A DNA stretch of 64,000 nt. Origin: Amphiura filiformis (taxonomy: Eukaryota; Echinodermata; Ophiuroidea; Amphilepidida; Amphiuridae). The notes under the pieces were generated by a model that had not been told where the DNA came from, searched no databases, and was given only the letters and a program-made list of their open reading frames with translations. A program made the translations under genes and the position numbers. Shown here one piece after another: positions 1-35,839 of this stretch. The stretch covers positions 34,869,548 to 34,933,547 of the forward strand of contig NC_092641.1 in assembly GCF_039555335.1 (NCBI RefSeq), read 5' to 3'. Numbering within the stretch: the first letter of the stretch is position 1; every line of letters begins with the position of its first letter.

Positions 1-2379
1 TCATGCACTTTTCCAGGGGGGTATGAGTGTCGCAATATACATCATCTTCCCGGGGGAGTACAGAGTTATGTTCATTACATTCTGGAATACGGACATTTCG
101 GCTGGTGCCTTCATAATCATGACAATGGCGCACGATCACTAAAATACCTTTCGGGGGCAAAAAACAACATTTCTATGCCTTATTGACACAGTGTTGTCGC
201 CAAAAAAAGTTTCCTGTAATCGAAACCTAACTTTGTATACATTTTATAGACCTAATGGTGAAAAACTAATGACGGGACACACAGTGATATTTTGTCCGCG
301 TCCGTTTCACTTTTTTTCGGAGATGAAAATAAAACGGTAAACAAAATCTCTTACACAGATGTTCTGCATCGCTCCGTAACTGCATCACTCGTGTATTCAA
401 TAATTGCATAATTAGTAACATCGATGGCCTTTACGATAATCCGCATATATATGGAATCAGTATGCCCATATTAAGACAAAATAATTGCAAAGGCCTGGCA
501 AAGACCATCGGATGCACACGATCTATGAGGTTGATGAACTACGTCATACCCCCCTGGAATAGTGCATTGTGGGATAGAGGGAAAGAGGTCAATTCTGGGG
601 TGGAGTAGGGGCGCAATTTTGTTTCTTGCCCAGGGCGCTACCAACCCTAGTTACGCCACTGCCCAAGAAGTTATCAAAACAGAAGCTACATGTTCGCCGC
701 CATGATCATATTGTTGGCTGTTTAGCTCGCGCCACACTATTTACACATTCCCCGTGTGACCTCGGGGTCATTGTACATGTACGATAATGTACTATCCGGT
801 TAGAAATTATCAGGATAATTGCCCACTACATTATAAACACTAGCAGTATAAATATGTACGGTACATTGATATCCTTCTCAACCGAAGGATATTATCGCGA
901 GATATTTGCACTATAAACAGATAAACACACCAGTATAAATTGTGTGCGGTGTTACCAGAAGTAGGAGCTTCTTCATGATGCGTAATGCGCGCAGGAGATT
1001 CGGAACAATTCTCACCCATTATCAAACAGAAGCTACATGTTTGCCGTCATGATCATATTGTTGAATGGTCTGTTTATAGTTCGCGCCATAATATTTACAC
1101 ATTCCCCGTGTGACCTCGGGGTCATTGCAAATGTACGATAATGTTAGTTGCCACTAATTTTGAAGACTTTTTGTGGACTTTTAATATGTTATTAAATATG
1201 CTTTTCTGCAATGAATAGTAATTAAATGGTTCCTGTTGCAATTAGTGGTGAGTTAAGCCCTGATTTTCCTATTAGCCTAGTACCTTTTCAAAATATTTTT
1301 ATGATGGGTGGGTTTTCAGTTGGGACCAACTTTTTGCGCCCAAAATGTGCCCCTGAAAGCACCCAATTAGGGAAAATTATGGTGCTTTTTGTGGAAATTT
1401 GGTATACCGGTGGGTGGCAAAAACAGCAAAAAGTATAGAGAAAGTCAGCAATCAAAAGTCTGCGTGGCACACCGTGCAAAATTGTTCGACCCCGCCCAAC
1501 TAATGTTGCTAATAATATTCCATAACTTGCCTACTGATTTCAATACTACTTTTAAAATGGCACATAGCACAAAAACCTTTCTATCCTTGACCCTTGTAGA
1601 CTAGATTCAATGGTGGGAAAACACCTTGATATACTTTTAGCTTTTGTGTCCGACCTTATCTATTGTTACTAGTATTAAAGGCATATTCAGCCATTTACTC
1701 ATTCGGAAAATCGTAAAAATAATCAACATTCAATTTTTGCATCTTAGCTTTAATAGTACAGATGTTCTAACATTAAGCCAAAAGCGTTAAAGACAAATAA
1801 GACATTTCACATGACTGTAATTTCTTTACTTAAGTAGATAATTTAGGTACATGTATTTGAATGGGTTCGAATGAGGCTTCAACTTTCTCAATACTTTAAT
1901 ACTGCTGTTTTCTTCGGTTTTTGGCTTAAACTTGGTGAAAGTAATGGATTCACCTAATGACAATTACTATGACTAACGCGGGATATTATGGTAACCTTCT
2001 CTAGCACTTTTAGACAATTTATACATAATTTTATTTCTTTAACAATTTCGCTATAATCACTGAATAGGCCTTTAATATTATAACAATCGAATATTTGGGA
2101 TGTTTTGAAGAAGAAAGCGGATTATTAGACGAGGTCGAGTATCTACTATTTTCAGAACTTGACTTACTTCCGTGTAGTGCACCGATGCATGTCAACGATA
2201 GTGTATGTCTGTTTGTTATCATAAAAGCAGTATCTTCATATCAGTACTTATGCAATCTACCTTCACGGGTCTTCAAATGAGTCGAAGATTATACATGTCT
2301 TTTTCTGAACGGACTTTTTATAGTATTTACTGAATTTTATGAGAAATTCCAGTGGAGTTTTAATATCAATCGGTACATC
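1..2379. other. 5' flank of the kinase gene, no coding exon seen
   Basis: No recognisable protein domain or RNA gene was found in this stretch. It contains one direct repeat pair (separate entry) and AT-rich unique sequence. The promoter and 5' UTR of the receptor kinase starting at 2380 should lie in its right part, but no convincing TATA box or initiator could be singled out. Confidence 0.5.
673..1144. repeat. Direct repeat pair of ~120 bp
   Basis: Positions 673-794 and 1020-1144 are near-identical, both running from a TATCAAA-like start through ATTTACACATTCCCCGTGTG to an ACGATAATGT end. They are spaced about 347 bp apart. They could be two copies of a short dispersed element or the result of a local duplication. 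Confidence 0.8.
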
Positions 2380-25655
<23,276 letters not shown>

Positions 25656-27877
25656 AACAGCCCAGAGTAACGACCAGGACTGATGATTAATTAAAGACTA
25701 AAGTGCGCGCAATTGCAAATGATAGGCTATTCATTCTTGGACCGAGCGTGAAAATAGCCCATCTTCTCATTTCACGAAACCATGTGGTTAAATTACAAGC
25801 AGTTTCGCGGAATATTGGTTTTACGTTTGCATTTCTTGCCTTACCCCTCATTATTCGTTCGAAAATCTCAATATCGTGACCAAATTTCAAAGATATGGGG
25901 TTCTGAGAACAAAAACTGTTCAACAGTCGCGATCCCCTACTCAGCGGTCAGGTCACGGTCTATTTACGTGAGAAACAGCGCAGATCAGTCAGGGTCGGAG
26001 GTCAGAAAACTGTACGCCGCCTTTTAGGTAAACACGGTCTACATTGTCTAAGAGTCACCTTTTTGAATGGCCGATATATGCAGCTGTCAATCATCATGCA
26101 CAACGATGCATCCAAAGGAAATATACAATAGGATACATAAACATCCCAAATATAAACGTACATAAAATAAGAATCAAAGGTCAGGTCTATTGCAAAAACA
26201 AGTTTATCTCTATTCGAAGAGAATAGTTATTACATTACAAGTTGACATTTGTTGCAATTGTTTTGTGCGTATTTCTCCTGAAAAAGGAGAAATTGTGTGG
26301 GTAAAGTTCAGCCTGGTACGTGTTCTTCCCCCGTTTGAAGCGTGCGTATTATCCCCCCGTTTGACTGATGACGTAGGTAAATGAAGCGGGCACTAGGCTC
26401 TCATAGGCACTATATCATGCTCTCATCATACAATCACAATCACTTTGACATTAGCAACAATGAGTTGTAGTATCACTTACCATAACAATGCTGCATAACA
26501 ATGTGCACATTATTGTTCTCATTTCGGGAACAAATCCCACTCAGTATTGTTACTATGCGTTTGCTTTGTAATATTTCATCCAACTGAAACTATAGCATTG
26601 CAATATACAGGGAAATCAGATACATGAGCTTGTGTACTTAACACGGTTTATATGCTAGTCTCAGATGAAACTTCTAAGCTCAAATTATGTATTTATTTTT
26701 CAGGCCTAATATTTCTCATGATATTGATATACATATAAATTGTAATATTACAATAATATTGTCTAATATATAAAAAAAAGGAAGTGGCTGATTTTATCCA
26801 TATGTTTGAAAACCATTAAATTTGTAATACTTAATTTGGAATTTTTTCTGTGAACAACAACAGTATTCGTTCTGTCCATTGAGAGCGTTTATAGTGCCTT
26901 TTCTCAAAACGGGCACATCTCATTTCATGACGTCACCGTTTTTCTAGGCCAAATCTGTCTCGTTCGAAGGAACTCACCGCTTAAGTTGGTTTTTGCGGAA
27001 AATCAATTTTAAACGTCTTATTTTCTCAAAAAAGGAGTGTCATTTTCATTGTCCTCATAATATTAACTTGCCAATGATATGATGTTGTTTTTGCAATAGA
27101 CCTGCCCCTTAATAAGAACTACATAGATAAAGTATATTACAGAGTTAAACCGCTTTAAGAAGTTCAGTTCTATATGCCCATGCACAAGGTGCGATTTGCA
27201 AAACCTGTCGACTAGTGCGTCACAACTTATTTTGACACCCTTAAAAGAGTCACCGAGCATTAGATGGAGCTTGGTGTCCAGGTCTCCAGCCATGAAAAGG
27301 AACCATAATTTATTTAAGTTTTTGGCACACAAATCATTTTCTAACTTGATATATTCATCAGTCCTAATACAGGGTGTCCCAAAAAAAAGAGGCCCCTTAT
27401 TGCGCCCTCTTTTTCACCTATTTCGGATAATTTGCTCAAGTATAAGTTGGTATGTAAAGAAGCCTGTACCCGTTAGCTTTAATAAACCGAAACAATTATT
27501 TCAATCGGCTCATAACTTTTGAAGATATGCCCTTTTAAAGAAATGTACCCGTTTTTCATTCTGTCCACAGATGAGGTTTGGCTACATCAAAGATTAAATG
27601 AAAAAAAGGCTAATGACATGGAAAGATAAGGCTTCGGAACACATTCACTAGTGTGATAAACCTAATTTAATTGGAATATTTAACAGAATATATGTTTTCA
27701 GGGCTACCTTTTATTTCGCAAGTATCCGCCGCACAAGGATGGTACGCAACGCAATTGATGCAATGAGGGCTAGGGCTGAAACCTGTATCGTCAAGGAGGC
27801 AACCAGGTACTAGGTAGAGGGCAGAGCAGCACAGTAAACTCACTTCAAAAGAACCAAAGACAAACTAAACATCCCGC
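25656..27877. other. Kinase 3' UTR and downstream sequence
   Basis: An ATTAAA hexamer at 25690 is a possible poly(A) signal, 35 bp after the stop. Beyond it, copy B of a dispersed repeat lies at 26488-26610 and another CAGGGTGTCCC motif at 27371. No exon, RNA gene or complete transposon was recognised in the remainder. Confidence 0.5.
26488..26610 (+). repeat. Dispersed repeat, copy B
   Basis: Diverged copy of 4258-4372, matching through ATGTGCACATTATTGTTCTC and CATCCAACTGAAACTA. Only these two copies were noticed in the window. Confidence 0.65.
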
Positions 27878-28958
27878 TCATTCTACAAAATCCGGTGCCA
27901 ATCCACTAAAAAAATTGAAGAAATAAAAGTTGTTCAAAAAGACCTGCTTTTTGTGTTTTTTAAGAGTAAATGTATCACTACTTTCAGATGTAAAAAATTG
28001 CCAACACCACTTGCATATTTTTCTTTCAGGAAGTCATGATGTTTTTAACACTAAAACTCAATGTAATGTGAGCTACGTTACCGACTACAAAATGGGCTGG
28101 TTTTACTCAATCCAAGGTCATAAAAAGCAAACTAAAGATCACTTGAGTGAAATGTAAAACAGATTTCACCATTTCATAGAAGTTTTGAAGATGCGTAAAT
28201 GAGTGTGTAACGTAGCTCACAGTAACGTAGTTCACTGGTTTTTAATGTGATTTGCGAACGTTAGAACGTTATGTCGGTTAATTCTAATATAAATGGGGTT
28301 CGACCACTGGTAGCTTTCACATATTATTAGGAAGTACATGTAATACAAGTGCATACTATAGAATCCTGGTAACGTAGCTCACCAATCTTAACATGGTCGG
28401 TCGAAATTTCAATGTTTACAACATTTCTATGCCAAAAATGCTACAGCATCACGATTTTTACTGTGATTTTTAAAAACCTATGAGTGTTTCCTTTCCAAAA
28501 CCGCAAATTACATTGATACCTCTGTTTACTTCTTTTCAATAACGTGTGTTAAAAAGGGGTAACGTAGCTCACAGCGTTTTGGTGGAAAGTGCAATTTATT
28601 TTAGAATTACACAAAGACGTTTTAATCACTAAAAATAATGTTGATAAACAATATGATGGTGCGTTATCTAATTAAAAAACAACAAATATGTAAAGAAATC
28701 GCATTTATTCAAAGAAAATATTCAGGGTTAGATGTGACACTTGAGCAGTGGAAACGCATTTTTAGCGATTTTTGAGCCTTTGCAAGGGTTAATCAGGCTG
28801 AAGAAAGCATTTAAAGTATGGAAAACTATATATGTCCGTGTAGATCTCGTTGAGTTCTACCAGAAAAACAACATATTTGATGCCCTAAATGCTCGACAAA
28901 GTGTATGTTGACCAAAGAATGAAAAAAAAGGCTATTGGCACCGGATTTTGTAGAATGA
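27878..28958. mobile_element. 1.08-kb element with perfect 25-bp inverted termini
   Basis: The 25 bp at 27878-27902 (starting TCATTCTACAAAATCC) are exactly inverted at 28934-28958 (ending GGATTTTGTAGAATGA). The interior has no recognisable transposase but carries five copies of a 14-mer, GTAACGTAGCTCAC: inverted at 28068, forward at 28207, 28222 (one mismatch), 28369 and 28559. Confidence 0.8.
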
Positions 28959-29039
28959 ACGATCCCTTTTCATGACTACCTTTTATTCCAAAAAGTGAAA
29001 TGACTTATGTCTATCCTTTTCCCAATCACTAACACTTTT

Positions 29040-29940
29040 GATTTTTCATGATTAAAATCAAGCTTCCATGTCTGGGAGAATGAATTCGCAATATTCAACA
29101 TGTTTGGTCATCTGCATTGTAAGAACAACGCCATCCGCTCAGAATAAACAGCCTTGAATACCACAAATGTGGACCCTGCGTCCGCGTTTCTGATTAATTT
29201 GACGAGTTCATTAATATAAATGAAAAACAAAATCGGTGATAACACACAGCCCTGCTTCACGCCATCTTCAACATCAAAGAAATCGGTTTTAATATCACCA
29301 AATTTAACATTAGATTTAACATTTTTGTACAAACTACAAATGATTTTACTAATTTTACCACGAATCCCTAGTTTCCAAGCAACCGCTAAAAGACCATCCC
29401 TCCAGGTCGTGTCGAATGCTTTTCAGAAATCCAGAAAGGCTAGGAAGGTAGGTTTATTTTCGGCCAGTCGTGCAGCGGCAACATTTTTAACTGTAAAGAT
29501 ATTATCTTCACATCTGTAGTCTTTCCTGAAGCCACCCTGGATCTCCGAGAGCAATTTTTAGAGACATATGGTTTACAACAATATGGTTAAAAATTTTAGA
29601 TACACACGATGTTAAGGTTATACCTCTATAATTAATGAGATCATTTCTATTGCCTTTCTTGTAGATTGGGATGATAACCCCCTGGTTCCATTCATTTGAT
29701 GTGCTTTCAAGTCGACAAATTTGTGAAACATGACTGACTAGTAAAGAGTTGTTTAAACCATCTAAGTAATTCGTTGGTAATTGAGTCCAAGCCTGGAAAC
29801 TTGTTTAATTGTGCATGTCTTAACGATTTCAAAACATCTTTGATACTTATATCAATATTCATTAAAACCTCATTAAGTGAAGTGTACAATTTATTCGGTA
29901 CAGAGGGCGGCATAGAGGGTTATTTAATGTTGTAGGGCCC
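29040..29940 (-). pseudogene. Truncated LINE reverse transcriptase
   Basis: On the - strand, in several frames: KDVLKSLRHAQLNKFPGLDS with ITNELL (RT palm start), FLAFLDFRKAFDTTWRDGLL-like sequence around 29430, then EDGVKQGCVLSPILFFIYIN ending near 29108. These are RT domain blocks of an APE-type non-LTR element. The YADD block and the endonuclease are missing and frameshifts are present, so it is a dead fragment and distinct from the LINE next to it. Confidence 0.8.
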
Positions 29941-30308
29941 CGTCCGTCCTACATGTAGGCCCTCAGGCTGTTTGTCAATTCAAAAGAAGGCATATTATTA
30001 TTATTTATTATTTATTCTTTCTTTATTGAGGGTTATACTGCTTCAGTGACAAGCACTGCTTTTCAAGCAGGCCCTCATTGATACATGTTATATAGCAACA
30101 AAATATATTACGATACACAATATTTACAAAGTATCATACAGTATTTACAACGTATTTACAATATATTACAAATAAGTATAATGGTACCATCAACTTCAAG
30201 ATAATTATAAATACCATGATTCAAAATACAGAAATACAATAATTATATTTATATACAAAATCAAGCAAGTAAATGAATAAAATATAGAAAAGACAGGCCT
30301 AAATTTCT

Positions 30309-32040
30309 TTAATTTTTGATTGAAATTGGCCTAAAGTCATATTTTGCATCTGAGCTCTTACTGTCGGTGGCAAAGAATTCCATGCATAGGCTGCCCTGAC
30401 ATGAAAAGTACGTTGACCTGAATTTGATTTTAAATTTTGGTACAATCAATGTATGATTTCTAGTTATATGATTATGGTTATCATGAACAAAATCAAATTG
30501 AGAAGATAAGTACGATGGATATTCATTCTTTAAACATTTGAAAACAGTCATTAATAGAGTATTATGCCATCTTTGATCAAGTTTAACCCACTGCAATGTA
30601 TTCATTAAATCATTAGTTGGTGTCCTTATATCTGCTGAGAGAATTATTCTAGCTAGATTATTATGAAGTACCTGAAGCCTATTATGGTACTCTACACTAA
30701 AATTTGACCAGACCATGCTTCCATAATCAAAGTGGGGAATAACAAGAGCATTGGATAACATTACAGTGGTTTTGTATGGAAGGAAATATTTTATACGTTT
30801 TATTATGCCAGTTCTTTTGGAAATAGTTTTACTAACATTATCGACATGAGCTGACCAAGACAGCTTGCTATCAAATTTCACACCTAGATATTTAAACTCA
30901 TCTACTCTTTCAATATCATTGTTGTTATATATTAAATGTACATTGTTGAACTTTTCAAGCATTTTGTTTGTACCAAAGATCATAAACTTAGTCTTTTCAA
31001 CATTTAAAGTGAGTTTGTTTACTTTGAACCATTCAGCTACCCTACTTAGACATGACTCCATTTGAATTTTAAGATCAGATTCATTTTTAGCTTTACACAT
31101 TAAAGAGGTATCATCTGCATACATTACAGTTTTACATTCAGACACAGCATTAGGTAAACAGTTAACAAAAATTATAAACAGTAAAGGACCTAAAATTGAG
31201 CCCTGAGGAATACCAATATCAATTGGCCTAAAGTCAGAAAAAGTTGAGTTAACATTAACAGTTTGTTCTCTGTTGTTTAAGTATGATTTAAACCATAATA
31301 ATTCATCCCCACATACCCCATATTGTTTAAGTTTCCTAATCAGAATATCATGATTTACAGTATCAAATGCTTTCTTTAAGTCTATAAATAAAACGCCTGT
31401 AGCATAACCTGTATCCATATTCTTTAAAATGTAATCTTGAACATCTAGAAGGGTTGTTGTTGTGGAATGATTTGGACGAAATCCTGATTGAGCATTTGAT
31501 AATAGTCCTACATTACTCATATATTCATATAATTGATCATGAACAGCTCTTTCAATGATTTTGATACAAGTGGTAATACAGAGATAGGTCTATAGTTACT
31601 AACATTAGTTTTATCACCCGCTTTAAATATTGGAGTTACTTTAGCCTTCTTCCATGCATCAGGAAAAGTAGACCCATTCAAAGACAGGTTGCAGATATGA
31701 ACAAGGCATTTTGAGATGAAAGGCGCAGCCAACTTTAATAACCTTACATTGAATGGATCTAATCCTGATGATTTGCAATTTTGCATTTTACTTATTTGTT
31801 TAAGAACAAATTCATTAGATATTGCTCTAAAACTAAATTTGTTTACACTATCATTTTGATGAGAACATACAGTATTACAAGTGCATACATAATTATCATT
31901 GTTATTATTAAATTTGCTCCCAAGTTCATTACCTATAGAAGTGAAAAACTCATTGAACTCATTTGCCATATCCTTTTTATTACCTGAGTAATTACCATTC
32001 TTTTTAACAACTGCTGTAGGTATACTTGATGTTTTGTTAC
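30309..32040 (-). pseudogene. LINE reverse transcriptase domain
   Basis: Two overlapping frames (32040-31517 and 31520-30309) read through RT motifs: CKSSGLDPFNVRLLKL, KAKVTPIFKAGDKTNVSNYR, then AQSGFRPNHSTTTTLLDVQD, FIDLKKAFDTVNHDILIRKL, GIPQGSILGPLLFIIFVN and VMYADDTSL with the catalytic YADD. A single frameshift near 31520-31560 breaks the chain. The long second frame (403 codons) indicates modest age. Confidence 0.88.
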
Positions 32041-34017
32041 AAGCCGACGACGGATGTCGGCTTGTTCTGTCTCTTCTCAATTCTTCTTTCTTACCTAGCC
32101 GGGACACCGGCTAGGTCTTGTGATGCTATCGGATCTTTCTTCTTTCTGGCAACACGTGCGTGACTTGCCACGTTTCGCCCTAGCTCTGTTATGCTTTGAC
32201 AGTTTTTGACCATACTTGGTCACAAACACCACTGACCATGTCCCCACATGTGACATGACATTGAACTCCATTTGACCTTTGACCTGCTCACAATGGCAAA
32301 AATGTGATTTTTACTCTAAAATGCTTCTTCTTCCACAAATAACATGTGATGGTGACATGCTTAGGTCATGTGACTTGACTTTGGTCGGTGTCTATAATTT
32401 ATTCACAGAATTTGGGTCAAAGGTCATTAAGGGGGTCATTTCTGGTCTGAGAGCTAAAAATATTCAAAAAATCACTGTTTTTACAAATTACATAGCAGAG
32501 TGCTGTCATTAGCACACATGCATTGCTACTAACCAGGGTCTTTGGGGTGTCTACAGTTTTGGGGTCAAAGGTCATTAAGGGGTCGCTTCCGGTCAAAACC
32601 CAAAAATCATCAAATATGTTCATTTTTTTTATCTCAAAACGTAACCAGACCAGAGTGACATAAACTTCATATATGCATTAGTGTTACCCGATGTATGCAC
32701 AGTATTTTTATTTTTTGGTCAAAGGTCATTTAGACGTCATTTCCGGTTTTAAGCTAAATAACTTCAAGAATTTTTATCTCCATAACTAAACATAGTAGAT
32801 TTTTTATTTTTAATCTTTAACAATGCATTTTCTCGGTGTAAATGAGGTTTTTTAATATTGGGGTCAAAGGTCATTAAGGAGGTCAAAACGTCAAATTTGC
32901 AAAAATGTTTAAAATTACGGAAAAGTAGCTGTATCTCAGCCTATGGAAGACGGATAAAGCCCCTACATGCTACAGTGATGCACCATTAATGGTGTGAGAT
33001 GTCCATAATAGCCGGTCAAAGGTCAAACTTTAAGTTAAGACTGGCATTTTCGGCCCCGGCTAGGTCCAGATCTGTAACCAGATCTAGTTCTTTCTTTCTT
33101 TCTTCTTTCTTCTGGCAACCGCAATCAACTGCATGTAGCTCCGCAAGGGATTGACAGATTTCAACCAAAGTTGACCCAAATGACCATTGGGCTAGGCCAA
33201 ACCTTCCATTTGACTTTGACCTCGCTGTGACCTTTGACCTAGCTATAATGGTCAAAAATGTGATTTCACAAAAAATGCTACTCCTTCCACAAATTTCATG
33301 CAATGATCATGTGACTCATGCATATGAATCAACATGTGGCAGTGCTTAAAACTTCCTAAAAAGAATTGAGGTCAAAGGTCATTAAGGGGTCATTTCCGGT
33401 CTGAAAGCTAAAAATATTCAAAAATCACTGTCTTTACAAAATATATAGCAGAGAGTCGCCATTAGCACACATGCATTGCTACTAGCCAGGGTCTTTAGGA
33501 TGCCTACAGGTTTGGGGTCAAAGGTCATTAAGGGGTTACTTCCGGTCAAAAACCAAAAATGTTCAAATAAATTTTATCTCAAAATGTAAACAGACCAGAA
33601 TAATATAACCAACATACATGAATTAGTGTTCCCTGATGTATGCATGGTATTTTTATTTTGGGGGTCAAAGGTCATTAAGGGGTCACTTCCTGTTTTTAGC
33701 TGAATAACTTCAAGAATTTTTATCTCAAGAACTGAACATGTTAGAATTTTTTTTTTAAAATTGGAACAATGCATTTTGTCGGTGTACATAAGGTTTTTTT
33801 AACATTGAGGTCAAAGGTCATTAAAAGGGTCAAAAGGTCAATCAAAAATTTTCAAAAATCAAAATCCATGTATAAGTTCCGATTAAGCTGAAATTCACCA
33901 GGAATATTTCTTATGACATCCTAAGCACAGTGCAAGAGCAGTTGACCCCATCCGTAACCCAGGGGTCAAGTTATAGGGGTCAAATTGCGGCTTGTATTCA
34001 GCGTCTGTTGACTCTAG
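32041..34017. mobile_element. ~2-kb insertion with nine DR1-like motifs
   Basis: The LINE coding sequence stops at 32040 and resumes at 34018, and GTT appears on both sides, consistent with a 3-bp target duplication. The insert consists of two related halves (about 32100-33047 and 33050-34010), each starting CCGGCTAGGTC and a TTTCTTCTTTCTGGCAAC block. GGTCAAAGGTCA recurs at 32414, 32562, 32716, 32861, 33013, 33369, 33515, 33662 and 33808, roughly 150 bp apart. No transposase is recognised. The termini share only ACAAGCCG in inverse orientation, so its class is undetermined. Confidence 0.75.
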
Positions 34018-34219
34018 TTTGGTATAATTTTCTTAATTGCTTTCCAAAGATTTTTACTATTATTTATGTTGTTATTTATAGCCTCGTTACAATAACTCTT
34101 TTTCAGTGAATATTTCATATTGTTTACTTTATTTCTAAGAGACTTTGCTTTACTCCAATCTTCAGCATTATTTGTCTTATGTGCTTTTGAAAAATAGTAG
34201 TCCCTATCTTTACTTAGTC

Positions 34220-35004
34220 TCAAAATTCACTGTTCACCCATTCAGGTAAACAACCTTTAACTTTCTTTTCCTTAAATGGTGCATGCTTGTCACAGGCAGC
34301 ATTGAATGAAGACTGCCATTCATTAAGTGCTTCATTGACATCATTTATATTACATATTCTACCCCAATCAATATTTTTGATTGTATCAATATAATCTACT
34401 TCATTGAAGTTTTTGAAACACCTGGATCTTACAATTTTTGGTGGAAGTTTCAACTTATTACATTTTCTTACAGCATATATTAATGAATGATCACTAAGAC
34501 CTAAACTATGAACACCAGATGAGATTATAAGTTCTGGTTTTGATACAAATATTAAGTCAATTTTTGTTTTACTAGTTTCGGTTATTCTTGTATAATCTGT
34601 TATAATTTGTTTCATATTAGAATTGTTTGCCAACCTTGTCACTTTTCTTAAATTACCAATTTTAACCTGATCTAAATTAAAGTCTCCTAAAATATATACA
34701 TCATCATATAAATTGTTACATTTCTTAAATATATCATCAAGATTATCAAGAAAATCAACAGTACAGTCTGGTGGGCGATAAATACTGCCAACTAAAATAG
34801 GCTTTGTATTGGTTAAATTAAGTTCAATAAAAATACCTTCAATATCATTATCATATAAATCCTCATTTTGTTTTGACAAAATACTGTTTTTAATATAACA
34901 TAAAACTCCACCCCGTATTTTACCATTTTGTCTATCAAGTCTATAAGTATTGTAACCATCTATTTCTACTTCTGAGTCATCAACATCCTTATCTAACCAA
35001 GTCT
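34220..35004 (-). pseudogene. LINE endonuclease domain
   Basis: On the - strand, NETWLDKDVDDSE is followed by a short stretch and then GIFIELNLTNTKPILVGSIY, RPPDCTVDFL, VYILGDFNLDQ, TKIDLIFVS and LSDHSLIYAV. These are the conserved blocks of AP endonuclease-like domains in non-LTR elements (GDFN, DLIFVS, SDH). It joins the N-terminal piece at 35389-35500 across the MITE insertion. Confidence 0.85.
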
Positions 35005-35013
35005 CATTAATAC

Positions 35014-35388
35014 CAGAGGATGATTTAAGGAAGCCCCATCATGCACTGTAAAAGTGTTATCACTAGAGTTTCAACTGCCACTTTACTTTTCAAATCCCAT
35101 TGAACTCTGTGCAAAAGATGTTGTTTTAGAATTGCCCGTGTGTCATTATTAGTTGGTCGATTTCAGATCTAAAGTGATGTATGCATGAAGGATAATCCAC
35201 ACCTTCTGTAGATAGCATAAAATGTGAAATCGACCAACCTTTAGAAGGTGTTTTTATTGTAAATATATCTGTCCAAATTCAAATTTAACCATGCACGTGT
35301 GTATGCAGTGGGCGGGCAGTGGTGTGTGTTCACTCACACAGCTGTGCTAACCGCAAGACTTGCTGGGAAGTGCTTAAATCATCCTCTG
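35014..35388. mobile_element. 375-bp MITE with 9-bp target duplication, inside the LINE
   Basis: The 16-bp inverted termini are CAGAGGATGATTTAAG and CTTAAATCATCCTCTG. The target CATTAATAC is duplicated at 35005-35013 and 35389-35397, inside the codons for the INETWL motif of the endonuclease. The interior contains a hairpin (TTGGTCGATTTCAGAT with TGAAATCGACCAA). The 9-bp duplication suggests a Mutator-like origin, but the CAGAGG end would also suit hAT; I cannot decide. Confidence 0.9.
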
Positions 35389-35839
35389 CATTAATACATA
35401 ACACATCAATAGCATTGTCATTCAAAAGGAAGTTAACCTCATCAACTTTGTGGATTAAACCCTGGATATTTAAATGAGCTATTTTAAGACCCTTCCTAAT
35501 CTTACACTTTAAATCAATAAAACCCTCATTAAGAGGAAGTTCATCATTAGCAAGTTTGTGAAAACAATTCTTACAATACCAATAATTATTTTGCTTAACA
35601 TCATTGTCATCAACACATCTAAAGTGAAAATCAAGTGTACAATTATTACAAGTTACATAAAGATCATTTTGTAAGATTTTTCTTACACACTCACCACAAA
35701 AATCATTTTCAGTTTTCTTACAAATTTTGGCATTCTCTACAGTTTTTAAAGTTACAGTTCTTTTTTTACTTTTATCACTCACAGTTTCTTTATTAGTTCT
35801 TTCCTTTACCTGCTCCTCCAATGAGATGTTACAACACAA
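35389..35839 (-). pseudogene. LINE ORF2 start: PHD finger and endonuclease beginning
   Basis: On the - strand: basic leader, then DFCGECVRKILQ, YVTCNNCTLDFHFRCVDD and YWYCKNCFHKL, a C4HC3 pattern typical of PHD fingers. It continues with LKIAHLNIQGLIHKVDEVNF and IDVLCIN, the first endonuclease block, where the MITE interrupts. Confidence 0.82.
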
